A stretch of DNA of 64,000 nt from Cellulomonas sp. ACRRI (lineage in GTDB: Bacteria > Actinomycetota > Actinomycetes > Actinomycetales > Cellulomonadaceae). The notes below the pieces were generated by a model. It was not told the origin of the DNA. It was given only the letters and a program-made list of their open reading frames with translations, and searched no databases. The stretch covers positions 56,923-120,922 of the forward strand of contig NZ_JAKRMS010000002.1 of assembly GCF_022346185.1 (NCBI RefSeq), given 5' to 3'. The stretch's first letter is position 1. Every line of letters starts with the position of its first letter. This document shows positions 55,282 through 64,000 of the stretch, piece after piece. The translations under genes were made by a program, and so were the position numbers.

Positions 55282-56547
55282 ATGAGCGGCGGTGCCGGCC
55301 TGGTCCGGCGGCTCGGCCTCGGCGACGCCGTGGTCATCGGGCTCGGCTCGATGGTCGGCGCCGGGGTGTTCGCCGCGTTCGCGCCCGCCGCCCGGGCCGC
55401 CGGCTCCGCGCTGCTGCTCGGCCTGGCGCTGGCCGCGGTCGTGGCCTACGCCAACGCCACCTCCTCCGCCCAGCTCGCCGCGCAGTACCCCGCGTCCGGC
55501 GGCACGTACGTCTACGGGCGCGAGCGGCTCGGCCCGTGGTGGGGGTTCCTCGCGGGCTGGTGCTTCGTGATCGGCAAGACCGCGAGCTGCGCGGCGATGG
55601 CCCTGACCTTCGCCGCCTACGCGGTGCCGCCCGCGTGGCAGCGGCCGGTCGCCGCCGGCGCGGTGCTGGCGCTGACCGCGGTGAACCTGCGGGGCGTCAC
55701 GCGGACCGCGCGCCTGACCCGCGTGGTCGTGGCCGTCGCGCTGGCTGCGCTGGCGACCGTCGTGGTCGCCGGGCTGGCGGGCGGCGACCCGTCGTGGGCG
55801 CGGGTGGCCGTCGGCGCCGACGCCACCTGGTCGGGCGTGCTGGGCTCCGCCGGTCTGCTGTTCTTCGCGTTCGCGGGGTACGCCCGGATCGCCACGATGG
55901 GCGAGGAGGTGCGCGACCCGGCGCGGACGATCCCGCGCGCGATCCAGCTGGCGCTCGGCCTGGCGGTGCTCGTCTACGCCGCCGTGGCGGTGACCCTGCT
56001 GACGGTGCTCGGGCCGGACGCGGTGGCGGCGAGCGCCGCCCCGCTCGCGGACGCCGCCGCGGCGACGGGTCGGCCCTGGGTCGGCGCGGTCGTCCGCGTC
56101 GGCGCGGTCGCGGCCTCGCTGGGCGCGCTGCTCGCGCTGGTGGCCGGCGTCAGCCGCACGACCCTCGCGATGGCCCGGGAGGGCGACCTGCCGCGGGCGC
56201 TCGCCGCGGTGCACGAGCGGTACCGGGTGCCGCACCGGGCGGAGGCCGCGCTGGGCGTCGTGGTCGTCGCGCTGGTGCTCACCGTCGACCTGCGGGGCGC
56301 GATCGGGTTCTCCTCGTTCGGGGTGCTGCTCTACTACCTGGTCGCGAACCTCGCCGCCCTCACCCAGGACCGGCCGCACCGCCGCTTCCCGCGCGCGCTG
56401 CAGGTGCTGGGCGCCGTCGGCTGCGTCGCGCTCGCCGCCACCCTGCCGCCGGTGTCGGTGGTCGGCGGGGCGGCGGTCGTCGCGGCCGGCGTCGCGTGGC
56501 GCGCGGCCGTGCTGGCCCGGCGCCGGCGTGTGGGTGGTCCGGCGTAG
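55282..56547 (+). CDS. APC-family amino acid permease
   Basis: A 421-residue, 12-helix APC-superfamily transporter. GLGSMVGAGVFAAFAPAARAAG is the first-helix Gly-rich substrate loop, TSSAQLAAQYPASGGTYVYGRERLGPWWGFLAGW and GYARIATMGEEVRDPARTIPRAI are family motifs. It starts at ATG 55282. The substrate is not resolved. Confidence 0.92.
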   Translation: MSGGAGLVRRLGLGDAVVIGLGSMVGAGVFAAFAPAARAAGSALLLGLALAAVVAYANATSSAQLAAQYPASGGTYVYGRERLGPWWGFLAGWCFVIGKTASCAAMALTFAAYAVPPAWQRPVAAGAVLALTAVNLRGVTRTARLTRVVVAVALAALATVVVAGLAGGDPSWARVAVGADATWSGVLGSAGLLFFAFAGYARIATMGEEVRDPARTIPRAIQLALGLAVLVYAAVAVTLLTVLGPDAVAASAAPLADAAAATGRPWVGAVVRVGAVAASLGALLALVAGVSRTTLAMAREGDLPRALAAVHERYRVPHRAEAALGVVVVALVLTVDLRGAIGFSSFGVLLYYLVANLAALTQDRPHRRFPRALQVLGAVGCVALAATLPPVSVVGGAAVVAAGVAWRAAVLARRRRVGGPA

Positions 56548-56596
56548 CGTGCGGCGGACCGGCGCACCGGCCGGGGGCTCCGACGAGGGAGGCACC

Positions 56597-57214
56597 ATGT
56601 CCGAGGACGTCGCACGGGACGAGCACGACGGCGGGTCCGACCCGCAGGGCTGGTGGGGGCCGCCCGTCGCCGGGGACGAGGTCGCGTCGCTCGTCGGCTC
56701 GCTCGAGCGGCAGCGCGCCACGTTCGCGTGGAAGGTCGGCGGCCTCGACCGCGAGGCGCTGTCCGCCACCCTCGGTCCGTCGGCGATCACGCTGGGCGGC
56801 CTGGTCAAGCACCTGGCGTTCGTCGAGGTGTTCCACCTGTGCACCCGGGTGAACGGGCGGCGGCCGGGCGACCCGTGGGAGGGCGTCGACTGGGACGCCA
56901 CCCCCGACTGGCCCTGGTCCTCCGCCGCGGACGACGACCCGGCGTACCTCTACGGGCTGTGGCGGGACGCCGTGGTGCGCGCCCGCGCGTCCCTCGCGGA
57001 CGCCGTCGCCGAGGGCGGGCTGGACCGGCCGATCGCGTGGTCCGACGACCCGGGCGCCACGCCGAGCGTGCGCCGGGTCCTGGTCGACCTGATCGAGGAG
57101 TACGCGCGGCACGTCGGGCACGCCGACCTCTACCGCGAGGCGATCGACGGGTTGGTCGGCGAGGACCCGCCGGAGGCGCCCGCGCTGTACCCCCTCCCCG
57201 AGCGCCCCCGCTAG
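56597..57214 (+). CDS. DinB/DUF664-family protein
   Basis: A 205-residue DinB-like four-helix protein with conserved His in LVKHLAFVEVFHL and DLIEEYARHVGHADLYREAIDG, probably a metal-binding thiol-dependent transferase. It starts at ATG 56597 after GAGGGAGG. The substrate thiol (mycothiol in actinobacteria) is family knowledge, not seen here. Confidence 0.88.
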   Translation: MSEDVARDEHDGGSDPQGWWGPPVAGDEVASLVGSLERQRATFAWKVGGLDREALSATLGPSAITLGGLVKHLAFVEVFHLCTRVNGRRPGDPWEGVDWDATPDWPWSSAADDDPAYLYGLWRDAVVRARASLADAVAEGGLDRPIAWSDDPGATPSVRRVLVDLIEEYARHVGHADLYREAIDGLVGEDPPEAPALYPLPERPR

Positions 57215-57263
57215 GCCCGGGGCCGGCGGGACGACGCGGTCGACGCAGCCGCGCGGGCCCCCG

Positions 57264-57314
57264 CGGTCACCCCGGCGGCGCGGTCACCCCGGCGGCGCGG
57301 TCACCGCAGCGGCG
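57264..57314. repeat. three tandem 17-bp units
   Basis: CGGTCACCCCGGCGGCG occurs at 57264-57280 and 57281-57297 exactly, and again at 57298-57314 with two changes. The third copy contains the stop codon of the Gfo/Idh/MocA gene. Confidence 0.9.
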
Positions 57315-58293
57315 CGGGCTCCCGCGGTGCCATGCCCGCGGCCCGGTACGCGTCGTCCACCAGCCGCATCGCCGCGACCGCCTGCGTCGTCCCGGACACC
57401 GGGTCGCCGCCGCGCAGCACCGCGTCCGCGAACGAGCGCAGCATCCACACGTACGACGCGGTCGGGTCGACCGGCTCCTCGACGACCCGCCCGTCGGCGT
57501 GCTCGACGACGACGCGCCCGCCGTTCTGCGGCCCGTACGGGCTGTGCACCGTGATCGTGCCGGCCGTGCCGACGATCCGCGCCCGGACGCTCTGGTCCTC
57601 CGTCGCCACCATGCTGGCCCGCACGGTGCCGTCCACGCCGCCCGGCAGGTCCAGGTGCACGACGATCGACGCGTCGACCCCGTCGACCTCCACCGCCTCG
57701 GCGGACCGCACCGTCGGTGCGCCGAGCACGTGCGTGAGGAACCGCAGCGGGTACACGCCCAGGTCCATCAGCGCGCCGCCGCCCATCGACTCCTGCCACC
57801 GGATGTCGCCCCGGTCCGCGATCTCGACGCAGAAGTCGGCCTCCGCGGAGGTCACCTCGCCGATCGCGCCCTCCGCGACCAGCTCGCGCAGCCGCGCCCA
57901 CGAGGGGTGGTGCTGCGAGTGGAACGCCTCCATGACGACCAGGCCGGTCCCGGCGGCCGCGGCCTCCACGTCCTCGGCCTCGGCGGCGTTCGCGGTGAAC
58001 GGCTTCTCGCACAGCACGTGCTTGCCCGCGGCGATGGCGCGGAGCATCCACACCCCGTGCAGCGCCGCCGGGGTCGGCACGTAGACGGCGTCGATCTCCG
58101 GGTCGGCGAGCAGCGCGTCGTAGTCGTCGAGCACCCGGCCGATGCCCTCGGCCTCCGCCATCTGCTCGGCCCGGGCGCGGTCGCGGGCGGCGATCGCCGT
58201 CACCTCGACCTCCGGGACCGACGCGGCGGGCACCGCCACCGCGTCGTGCAGGATGCGGGCAGCACCGAGGACTCCGAGACGCACCGTCGACAT
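57301..58293 (-). CDS. Gfo/Idh/MocA-family oxidoreductase
   Basis: A 330-residue NAD(P)-dependent oxidoreductase. RLGVLGAARILHDA is the Rossmann start, VYVPTPAALHGVWMLRAIAAGKHVLCEKPFT holds the conserved EKP, and GGGALMDLGVYPLRF the substrate-domain motif. Start at ATG 58293. It ends inside a tandem 17-bp repeat, so its last codons may vary between strains. Substrate unknown, probably a sugar or polyol. Confidence 0.92.
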   Translation of the reverse strand: MSTVRLGVLGAARILHDAVAVPAASVPEVEVTAIAARDRARAEQMAEAEGIGRVLDDYDALLADPEIDAVYVPTPAALHGVWMLRAIAAGKHVLCEKPFTANAAEAEDVEAAAAGTGLVVMEAFHSQHHPSWARLRELVAEGAIGEVTSAEADFCVEIADRGDIRWQESMGGGALMDLGVYPLRFLTHVLGAPTVRSAEAVEVDGVDASIVVHLDLPGGVDGTVRASMVATEDQSVRARIVGTAGTITVHSPYGPQNGGRVVVEHADGRVVEEPVDPTASYVWMLRSFADAVLRGGDPVSGTTQAVAAMRLVDDAYRAAGMAPREPAPLR

Positions 58294-58335
58294 GGGCAGC
58301 ACCGTAGCGGGCGCCGGGTGGCGGCGCCGTCCGGC

Positions 58336-60499
58336 TCAGCGCGCGGGCGCCCGCCCGGTCGCCGAGCGCCGCGCGCGCCACCCCGCGGTGCTGGTACCCG
58401 GAGGCGACGATCCGCGGGATGCCGATCGTCTCGGCGGTGGTCAGCGCCCGGTCCGCCGCGTCCCGCGCCTCCGCCCAGCGCCCCGCCTGCACCAGGATCC
58501 GGGCGAGCTGCGCCAGCGCGTTCGCCTCCGTGAACCCCGCCACCTGCACCCGCGGCCGCGTCGCGGGGTCGGCGAGCCGCGCCAGCGTCGCCCGGGTCGT
58601 CGCCAGCGCCTCGTCGAGCCGCCCGAGCCGCGCCTGCACCCGCGCGAGGGCGAGCATCGCCTGCGGCGCACCCTCGCGGTCGCCCGACTCGAGCATGCAC
58701 GCCACGGCCTCCCGCGCGTCGACCTCGGCCGACGGCAGCTCGCCGAGGTGCGCCGTCATGGACGACCGGTAGCTCAGCGCCCACCCGATCTGGGCCGCGT
58801 CCCCGCACCGCCGGGCCGCCGCGAGCGCCCTGGTGGCCGCCGCGATGCCCGCCCGGTCGTCGCCGCGGCACACCGACTGGGCCCAGGCCCGGTAGCCCTC
58901 GTGCACCGCGACGAGCCGGTCGTCCCCGAGGGCGGTGGCCGCCTCCGCGGACCGGTCGTACACCTCCGGCCAGCGGTCCCAGGTGGACCACAGGTCGGAG
59001 AACCAGTGCACCGCGTCGGCGACCGCGACCACCCGGTCGTGGTCCCCCGCCTCGGCGGCGCGGCGCAGCGCGGCGAGCCAGTTGCCCGACTCGGCCCGCA
59101 GCCACGCGCCGGCCGCCGCCGCGTCGTGCAGGTCGACGTCCCGGTCCGCGGGCTCGGCCAGCCCGTCGTCCGGGTGGTCCGCGTGGTCGGGCTCGAACCG
59201 CCGTCCCGCGCGCACGGTCGTGGTGAGCAGCCAGTCGTCCGCCGCGGCGCGCGCCACCCGGTGCGCGGCCGGGTCCTCCTGGTGGTCGAGCTCCCACCGG
59301 GCGAACAGGCGCAGCAGGTCGTGCAGCTGGTACCGGTCGCCGGGCAGGTGCTGGACGAGGCTGAGGTCGCACAGCTCGTCCAGCAGGTCCTCGGTGCGCC
59401 AGAGCGACTCGCCCACGAGCGCCGCCGCGAGCCCCGCCCCGGCGTGCGGCGCGTCCACCAGGGCCAGCCGCCGGAACAGCCGCTGGGCGCCCGGGCCGAG
59501 CTGCTCGTACGAGGACGCGAAGGCGGCGCGCACCTGCAGGTCCCCCGCGGTGAGCGAGTCGAGCCGTCGCTCCTCCGCGGACATGCGCCGGACGAGGCCC
59601 GCGATCGACCAGCCGGCGTGGGCGGCGAGCCGGTTCCCGGCGATCCGCAGCGCGAGCGGGACGTCGTCGCACAGCGAGGCCAACCGGGCCAGCGGCTCCG
59701 TGGCGGTGCGGTCGGGGACGATCCGCGCGAGCAGCGCGACCGAGTCCGCCGGGTCCAGCCGGCCGAGGACCGTGCGGTGCACGCCGCTGAGCCCGGCGAG
59801 GGTGCGCCGGCTGGTGACCAGGACCGCCGCCGGGCCGTCCGCGGGCAGCAGCGGCCGGACCTGCTCCTCGGAGGCCGCGTTGTCGAGCACCAGCAGCACC
59901 CGGCGGCCGGCGAGCAGCCGGTGCAGGTGCGCCACCGCCTCCTCCGGGTCGGGCGGCACCGTGCCCTCGGCCAGCGCGTCCGCCACGCGGCGGACCGCCG
60001 CGTCCGGGCCGACCGGCGCGGCGTCGACCCCGCGCAGGTCCAGGAACAGCCGGTCGTCGAACCGGTCGCGCACGTCCCGCGCGACCTGCGCGGCGAGCGT
60101 CGTCTTGCCGAACCCTGGCGGGCCGGTGACCACCGCGACCGGCGCCCCGCCCGCCGCGGTCAGCGCGCCCGCGAGCGCCGCGCGCTCCACCTCCCGTCCC
60201 GTGAAGTCGACGACCCGCCGCGGCAGCGGCAGCGGCTGCGGCGGGGTGGCCGCCGCGGGGGCCGTGCGCCGCCGGCCGTCGCGCGCGGCGCGGAGCAGCA
60301 CGGCCCGCTCGGCCGCCGCCAGGCCGAGGGCGTCCGCGAGCGCCTGCACCGTGCGGTGCTGCGGGCCCCGGCTGACCCCGCGCTCGATGTCGCCGATCCC
60401 GCGGTCGCTCACCCCGGAGGCCGCCGCGAGGTCCTCGATCGTGAGGTCCGCGTCCTGCCGGTGCCGCCGCAGGAGCGCTCCCAGGTCGTCGTCGCCCAT
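58336..60499 (-). CDS. STAND regulator (XRE-NB-ARC-TPR), 3' end frameshifted
   Basis: About 720 residues. An XRE HTH (19-60; SDRGIGDIERGVSRGPQHRTVQAL), NB-ARC with P-loop GPPGFGKTT (126-134) and VLLVLDNA (201-208), a winged-helix segment and TPR repeats are seen. The original frame has no stop until base 57284, running through the Gfo/Idh/MocA gene in another frame. A +1 shift near 58340-58400 would end it at TGA 58336-58338. I mark it as probably frameshifted at the 3' end. Divergent from the haloperoxidase-like gene. Confidence 0.72.
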
Positions 60500-60662
60500 C
60501 GCCTCGCCCGCTCTCGCACCGCCGGCCGAGCTCCCCCGAGTTCTGCCGGACTTCTTCCTGGTCCCGCGCGGCGCTGCGCGGTCCCATGGTCCCCGGGGCC
60601 GGACGCCCCGGGCAAGTGTCCCGGAGCCGGTCGGTCCGCGCCCCGTCCGCGAAGGAGGAACC

Positions 60663-61484
60663 ATGCCCTACGTCAGCACGCCCGACGGCGCCGAGATCTT
60701 CTACCAGGACTACGGCCAGGGGAAGCCCGTCCTGCTCAGCCACGGCTGGCCGCTGAGCTCCGAGGCCTGGGCCTACGAGCTCAAGGTGCTCGCCGACGCC
60801 GGCTACCGCGCCATCGCGCACGACCGCCGCGGCCACGGCCGCTCGTCCCGCACCAGCGGCGGCAACGACATGGACACCTACGCCCGGGACCTCGCGTCGC
60901 TGGTCGAGCAGCTCGACCTCACCGACCTCACCGTGGTCGGCCACTCCACCGGCGGCGGCGAGGTGGTCCGCTACGCCGCGCAGCACGGCAAGGGCCGCGT
61001 GACCAAGGTCGTCACGGTCGGCGCCGTGCCGCCGGTCATGGTGAAGTCCGAGTCGAACCCCGAGGGCACCCCGATCGAGGTGTTCGACGGCATCCGCGAG
61101 GGCGTCCTGCGTGACCGGTCGCAGTTCTACCAGGACCTCTCCGAGACCTTCTTCGGCGCCAACCGCGAGGGCTCGGGCATCAGCCAGGGCCTGCGCGACG
61201 ACTTCTGGCGGCAGAGCATGCTCGCCGAGCTCCAGGCCGCCTACGACTGCGTCGCGGTGTTCTCGGAGACCGACTTCACGGAGGACCTGAAGGCGCTCGA
61301 CGTGCCGATCCTGATCGCGCACGGCGACGACGACCAGATCGTCCCGATCGCGGCGGCGGCCTACAAGTCGATCGACCTGGTCAAGCTCGGCACGCTCAAG
61401 GTCTACCCGGGCGCCCCGCACGGCATCTCCGGCGCGTACCAGGAGGCCCTGATCAAGGACATCCTGGCGTTCATCGCCGACTGA
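60663..61484 (+). CDS. non-heme haloperoxidase-like alpha/beta hydrolase
   Basis: A 273-residue alpha/beta hydrolase of the chloroperoxidase branch. LLSHGWPLSSEAW, HDRRGHGRSSRTSGG, the nucleophile elbow GHSTGGGEV (Ser), LIAHGDDDQIVPI (Asp) and GAPHGIS (His) give the full triad. The ATG has GAAGGAGGAACC upstream. It faces the STAND regulator across 163 bp. Physiological substrate unknown. Confidence 0.92.
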   Translation: MPYVSTPDGAEIFYQDYGQGKPVLLSHGWPLSSEAWAYELKVLADAGYRAIAHDRRGHGRSSRTSGGNDMDTYARDLASLVEQLDLTDLTVVGHSTGGGEVVRYAAQHGKGRVTKVVTVGAVPPVMVKSESNPEGTPIEVFDGIREGVLRDRSQFYQDLSETFFGANREGSGISQGLRDDFWRQSMLAELQAAYDCVAVFSETDFTEDLKALDVPILIAHGDDDQIVPIAAAAYKSIDLVKLGTLKVYPGAPHGISGAYQEALIKDILAFIAD

Positions 61485-61500
61485 CCCCGAGCCGCCGAGC

Positions 61501-61544
61501 GCCCAGGACCCCGCGGACACCTCCGTCCCGACGGGGTCCTGGGC
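61501..61544 (+). terminator. terminator after haloperoxidase gene
   Basis: GCCCAGGACCCCG (61501-61513) pairs exactly with CGGGGTCCTGGGC (61532-61544), 13 bp with inner CCGTC/GACGG. No T-tract. Confidence 0.78.
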
Positions 61545-61580
61545 ACCCGGCGCGCCCGTGCGCGGAACTACGGTGGATCC

Positions 61581-62447
61581 ATGCGCCCGTTCTCCCAGGT
61601 CGACGTCTTCACCGCCGAGCCGTACCGCGGCAACCCCGTCGCGGTCGTGCACGACGCCGACGGCCTGACCGACGCCCAGATGGCCGCGTTCGCCCGGTGG
61701 ACCAACCTGTCCGAGACGACGTTCCTGCTCCGGCCCACCGACCCGGCCGCCGACTACCGGCTGCGCATCTTCACGCCCGGGGGCGAGCTGCCGTTCGCCG
61801 GGCACCCCACGCTGGGGTCGTGCCACGCCTGGCTGTCCCGGGGCGGCGACCCGGCGGCCGCCGACCGGATCGTCCAGGAGTGCGCCGTCGGGCTGGTGCC
61901 GCTGCGCCGGGAGGGCGGCCGGCTGCAGTTCGCCGCGCCGCCCCCGCGGGTCGACGCCCCGGTCGACCCGGAGACGCTGCGCCGCTCCGTCGCCGCGCTG
62001 GGCCTGCCGCCGGAGGCCGTCGTCGACCACCGCTTCCTCGACAACGGCCCCCGGTGGAACGTGCTGCTGCTCGACTCCGCGGAGCGGGTGCTGGCGCTGC
62101 GCCCCGACTGGGCGGCGCTCGGCGCCGTGCACCTCGGGGTCGTCGGCCCGCAGGCACCCGGCGGGGAGACCGCGTTCGAGCTCCGGGGCTTCGCCCCCGC
62201 CATCGGCGTGCCCGAGGACCCGGTGACCGGGAGCCTCAACGCCGTCGTCGGGCAGTGGCTGATCGGCTCCGGGCGGGCACCCGAGCACTACGTCGCGGCG
62301 CAGGGCACCGCGCTCGGGCGGGCCGGCCGGATCCACGTCGAGCGGGACGCGGACGGCACCGTCTGGGTGGGCGGCGACACCGTGACGTGCATCGAGGGCA
62401 CCGTCCGCGACCACCCGGCCCCCTCGGCCGACCCGGCGGCGGGATGA
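61581..62447 (+). CDS. PhzF-family isomerase-like protein
   Basis: A 288-residue PhzF/DapF-fold protein. Residue Glu45 in TNLSETTFL is the catalytic acid; FTPGGELPFAGHPTLGSCHAWL and GVPEDPVTGSLNAVVGQWL are the family blocks. Stand-alone PhzF proteins are common and not tied to phenazine synthesis, of which there is no other sign here. TACGGT 6 nt before the ATG suggests a leaderless transcript. It overlaps the Nudix gene by ATGA. Confidence 0.93.
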   Translation: MRPFSQVDVFTAEPYRGNPVAVVHDADGLTDAQMAAFARWTNLSETTFLLRPTDPAADYRLRIFTPGGELPFAGHPTLGSCHAWLSRGGDPAAADRIVQECAVGLVPLRREGGRLQFAAPPPRVDAPVDPETLRRSVAALGLPPEAVVDHRFLDNGPRWNVLLLDSAERVLALRPDWAALGAVHLGVVGPQAPGGETAFELRGFAPAIGVPEDPVTGSLNAVVGQWLIGSGRAPEHYVAAQGTALGRAGRIHVERDADGTVWVGGDTVTCIEGTVRDHPAPSADPAAG

Positions 62448-62929
62448 CGCCCGCACGCACGAGCGCCGGCCTCCTGCTGCACCGACCCGGTGCCGCCGGT
62501 CCCGGCGCACCCGAGGTGCTGCTCGGGCACATGGGCGGACCGTTCTGGGCCCGCAAGCCGCACGCGTGGACGGTGCCCAAGGGCGAGCCGCTCCCCGGCG
62601 AGGACCCGCACGCCACCGCGCTGCGGGAGTTCGCCGAGGAGGTCGGCGCGCCGGCACCCGACGGGGCGGAGATCGACCTCGGGGAGGTCCTGCAGCGCGC
62701 GGGCAAGGTCGTGCGCGTGTGGGCGCGGGCCGGCGACCTGGACCTGGACGCGCCCCGCGGGCCGGTGAGCGAGGTGACCGTCGACTGGCCACCCCGCAGC
62801 GGCCGCACGGTGACCTTCCCGGAGCTCGACGAGCTGCGGTGGGTGCCGCTGCCGGAGGCGCGCGACCTGGTCGTCGGCGCGCAGGCGGAGTTCCTGGACC
62901 GGCTGGTCGCGCACCTCGCGACGGGCTGA
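62444..62929 (+). CDS. Nudix hydrolase
   Basis: A 161-residue protein with a full Nudix box at 47-69 (GEPLPGEDPHATALREFAEEVGA). It opens with SAGLLLHRPG and ends with a Trp/Pro-rich part (VTFPELDELRWVPLPEAR), like the diadenosine/NTP-cleaving actinobacterial Nudix proteins. Overlap with PhzF by 4 nt links the two in an operon. Confidence 0.93.
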   Translation: MTPARTSAGLLLHRPGAAGPGAPEVLLGHMGGPFWARKPHAWTVPKGEPLPGEDPHATALREFAEEVGAPAPDGAEIDLGEVLQRAGKVVRVWARAGDLDLDAPRGPVSEVTVDWPPRSGRTVTFPELDELRWVPLPEARDLVVGAQAEFLDRLVAHLATG

Positions 62930-63051
62930 GGCACGTGGGCGCCGGCGCGGGGTGCGGGCGCCGAGTCCTCCACACGGCGGAGGGCGTGCGTGGTCCCCAG
63001 GGCGGGGGCCCTGGCCGGGGTGGTGTCGGTGGTGGCCGGTAGCGTTCTTGC

Positions 63052-64000
63052 ATGGCTGACCTGCAGGAACACCCCGGAGGCGACGTGGTCGCCGGCCCGG
63101 TGCTGCCGGTCTACGCGGCCGACGGGACGTGCCTGACCGACTACGGCCCGGACCCCGTGGTGGCGTTCGGTGGGGCGCCCAGGACGGGCGAGCAGCGGCA
63201 GGTCGAGGCGATCGCCGCCTGCCCTCCCGGGCCGGTACTGGACGCCTGGCTGCGCGGGCTGGACCTCACGGTTCTCACCCCGGCGATCCTCGTGGAGGTG
63301 GTCGCCGCGCGGGCGCGGATGGAGGCCCACCAGCACGCCGCGATGCTGGACGCGGTCGCCGAACTCGCCAACCGGCCCGAGATGAGCCCGCAGTGGTCAC
63401 CCCTCGCTGGTGCCCCACCCACCCAGGGGTGCGTCGCGGGTGACGAGTTGGCGATGCGGTTGGGCTGGTCGCTGATGACCGCGAACAAGGCCGTGCACCG
63501 GGCACTGACCCTGGACGGGATGCTCGCCGCCACCCGCGAGGCGTTGGAGGTCGGGCACATCGACGCCGGCAAGGCCGAGGTGTTGGCCGCCGGGTTGATC
63601 GACCTGCCCTACGAGGCGGCGCACGCCGTGGAGGACGCGGTGCTGCCCGACGCCGCCCAGTGCTCCCGCCGGCAGCTGGAGCAGCGCGTGGCCCGGGAGG
63701 TCCGGATCGCCGACCCTAAGGGGGAGGCCGGCCGCAACACTCGCGCCCGGTGCACCCGCCGGGTCACCCGGCCCCGGCGCCGGCCGCACGGGATGGCGGC
63801 GATGTGGGTGGTCCTGGCCGCGGAGGACGCGACCCGGGTCGACGGGGTCCTGCACCACACCGCCCGCACCGCCAAGGCCCTGGGCGACCCCCGCACCCTG
63901 GACCAGCTCCGCGCCGACGGACTCCGCGACCTGGTCGTCGGGGACGTCCCGGAGTCCGATGGCCCCGCGTTCGAGGTCCACCTCGACCCACCCCCACCGG
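63052..64000 (+). CDS. DUF222 (13E12-type) protein, 3' end outside window
   Basis: An incomplete reading of at least 316 codons. The DUF222 section (VVAARARMEAHQHAAMLDAVAELANRPEM, ELAMRLGWSLMTANKAVHRALTLDGMLAATREALEVGHIDAGKAEVLAAGL) is typical of actinobacterial multi-copy proteins that usually end in an HNH nuclease domain, which would lie beyond the window. TAGCGT 6 nt before the ATG and no ribosome site. These genes recombine between copies. Confidence 0.88.
   Translation, partial: MADLQEHPGGDVVAGPVLPVYAADGTCLTDYGPDPVVAFGGAPRTGEQRQVEAIAACPPGPVLDAWLRGLDLTVLTPAILVEVVAARARMEAHQHAAMLDAVAELANRPEMSPQWSPLAGAPPTQGCVAGDELAMRLGWSLMTANKAVHRALTLDGMLAATREALEVGHIDAGKAEVLAAGLIDLPYEAAHAVEDAVLPDAAQCSRRQLEQRVAREVRIADPKGEAGRNTRARCTRRVTRPRRRPHGMAAMWVVLAAEDATRVDGVLHHTARTAKALGDPRTLDQLRADGLRDLVVGDVPESDGPAFEVHLDPPPP

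Noticed and set aside
61581..62447. Phenazine biosynthesis cluster
   Set aside because: PhzF is alone, with no phzA/B/C/D/E/G; stand-alone PhzF-type proteins are common.
58200..63053. A 1617-codon minus-strand frame across the STAND, haloperoxidase, PhzF and Nudix genes
   Set aside because: Composition is typical of shadow frames, and real genes with full motifs occupy both strands there.

Overview
The window is about 64 kb of very GC-rich DNA (mostly over 70 % by eye) from an actinobacterium. It is probably a member of Micrococcales, perhaps close to Cellulomonas. The support is high third-position GC, many GTG starts, many 4-nt ATGA/GTGA gene overlaps, F420-type LLM enzymes, SARP/STAND-type regulators, a DUF222 (13E12-type) gene and a sortase-type tail without the usual Pro. 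The genus is inference. About 64 genes or gene remnants can be supported. No rRNA, tRNA, CRISPR array, IS element or integrase was seen.

Layout. 1-9.4 kb: a DUF4397 protein cut by the window edge, a MarR regulator divergent from an epoxide-hydrolase-like enzyme, a degenerate stretch holding a 5'-nucleotidase remnant, a siderophore-interacting protein behind a candidate iron box, a VIT1-type transporter, an LLM oxidoreductase, and a QorB/QorR-like pair. 9.4-17.5 kb: an EF-G-like GTPase, a MerR/aldo-keto reductase unit, a DoxX-like protein, a methyltransferase, a YciO-type protein, VapBC coupled to a family 5 uracil-DNA glycosylase, and an SDR enzyme. 17.7-23.7 kb: a small membrane protein, a TctA-like permease and four mevalonate-pathway genes, the last five joined by 4-nt overlaps. 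23.9-28 kb: a copper regulon (csoR, copZ, copA, cutC) behind a perfect CsoR palindrome. 28-39 kb: membrane and envelope genes, including a CPBP protease, HdeD, a flippase-like protein with a pseudokinase, a penicillin-binding protein, a CNNM/CorC protein, a K+ channel and a SHOCT gene broken by an amber codon. A GEMM-I (c-di-GMP) riboswitch precedes a 56-codon orphan ORF here. 39-45 kb: an oligopeptide-type ABC operon with a divergent TetR repressor and its operator. 45-54.6 kb: a toxin-antitoxin-like pair, a eukaryote-type UDP-glucose pyrophosphorylase, a 1235-residue Ig-repeat surface protein, a DUF6916/tail-collar cassette and an MFS transporter behind a perfect 20-bp palindrome. 54.6-64 kb: a Lnu-like nucleotidyltransferase, an APC permease, DinB, a Gfo/Idh/MocA enzyme, a STAND regulator, a haloperoxidase-like hydrolase, PhzF, a Nudix hydrolase and a DUF222 protein cut by the window end.

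Two points deserve most attention. First, the lower mevalonate pathway is translationally coupled to a TctA-family permease, and no HMG-CoA synthase or reductase lies in the window; this suggests, as inference, mevalonate uptake or salvage. Second, the c-di-GMP riboswitch controls a gene of unknown function. A recurring promoter pattern, TAnnnT placed 6-7 nt before the start codon, suggests that eleven genes here are transcribed without leaders.
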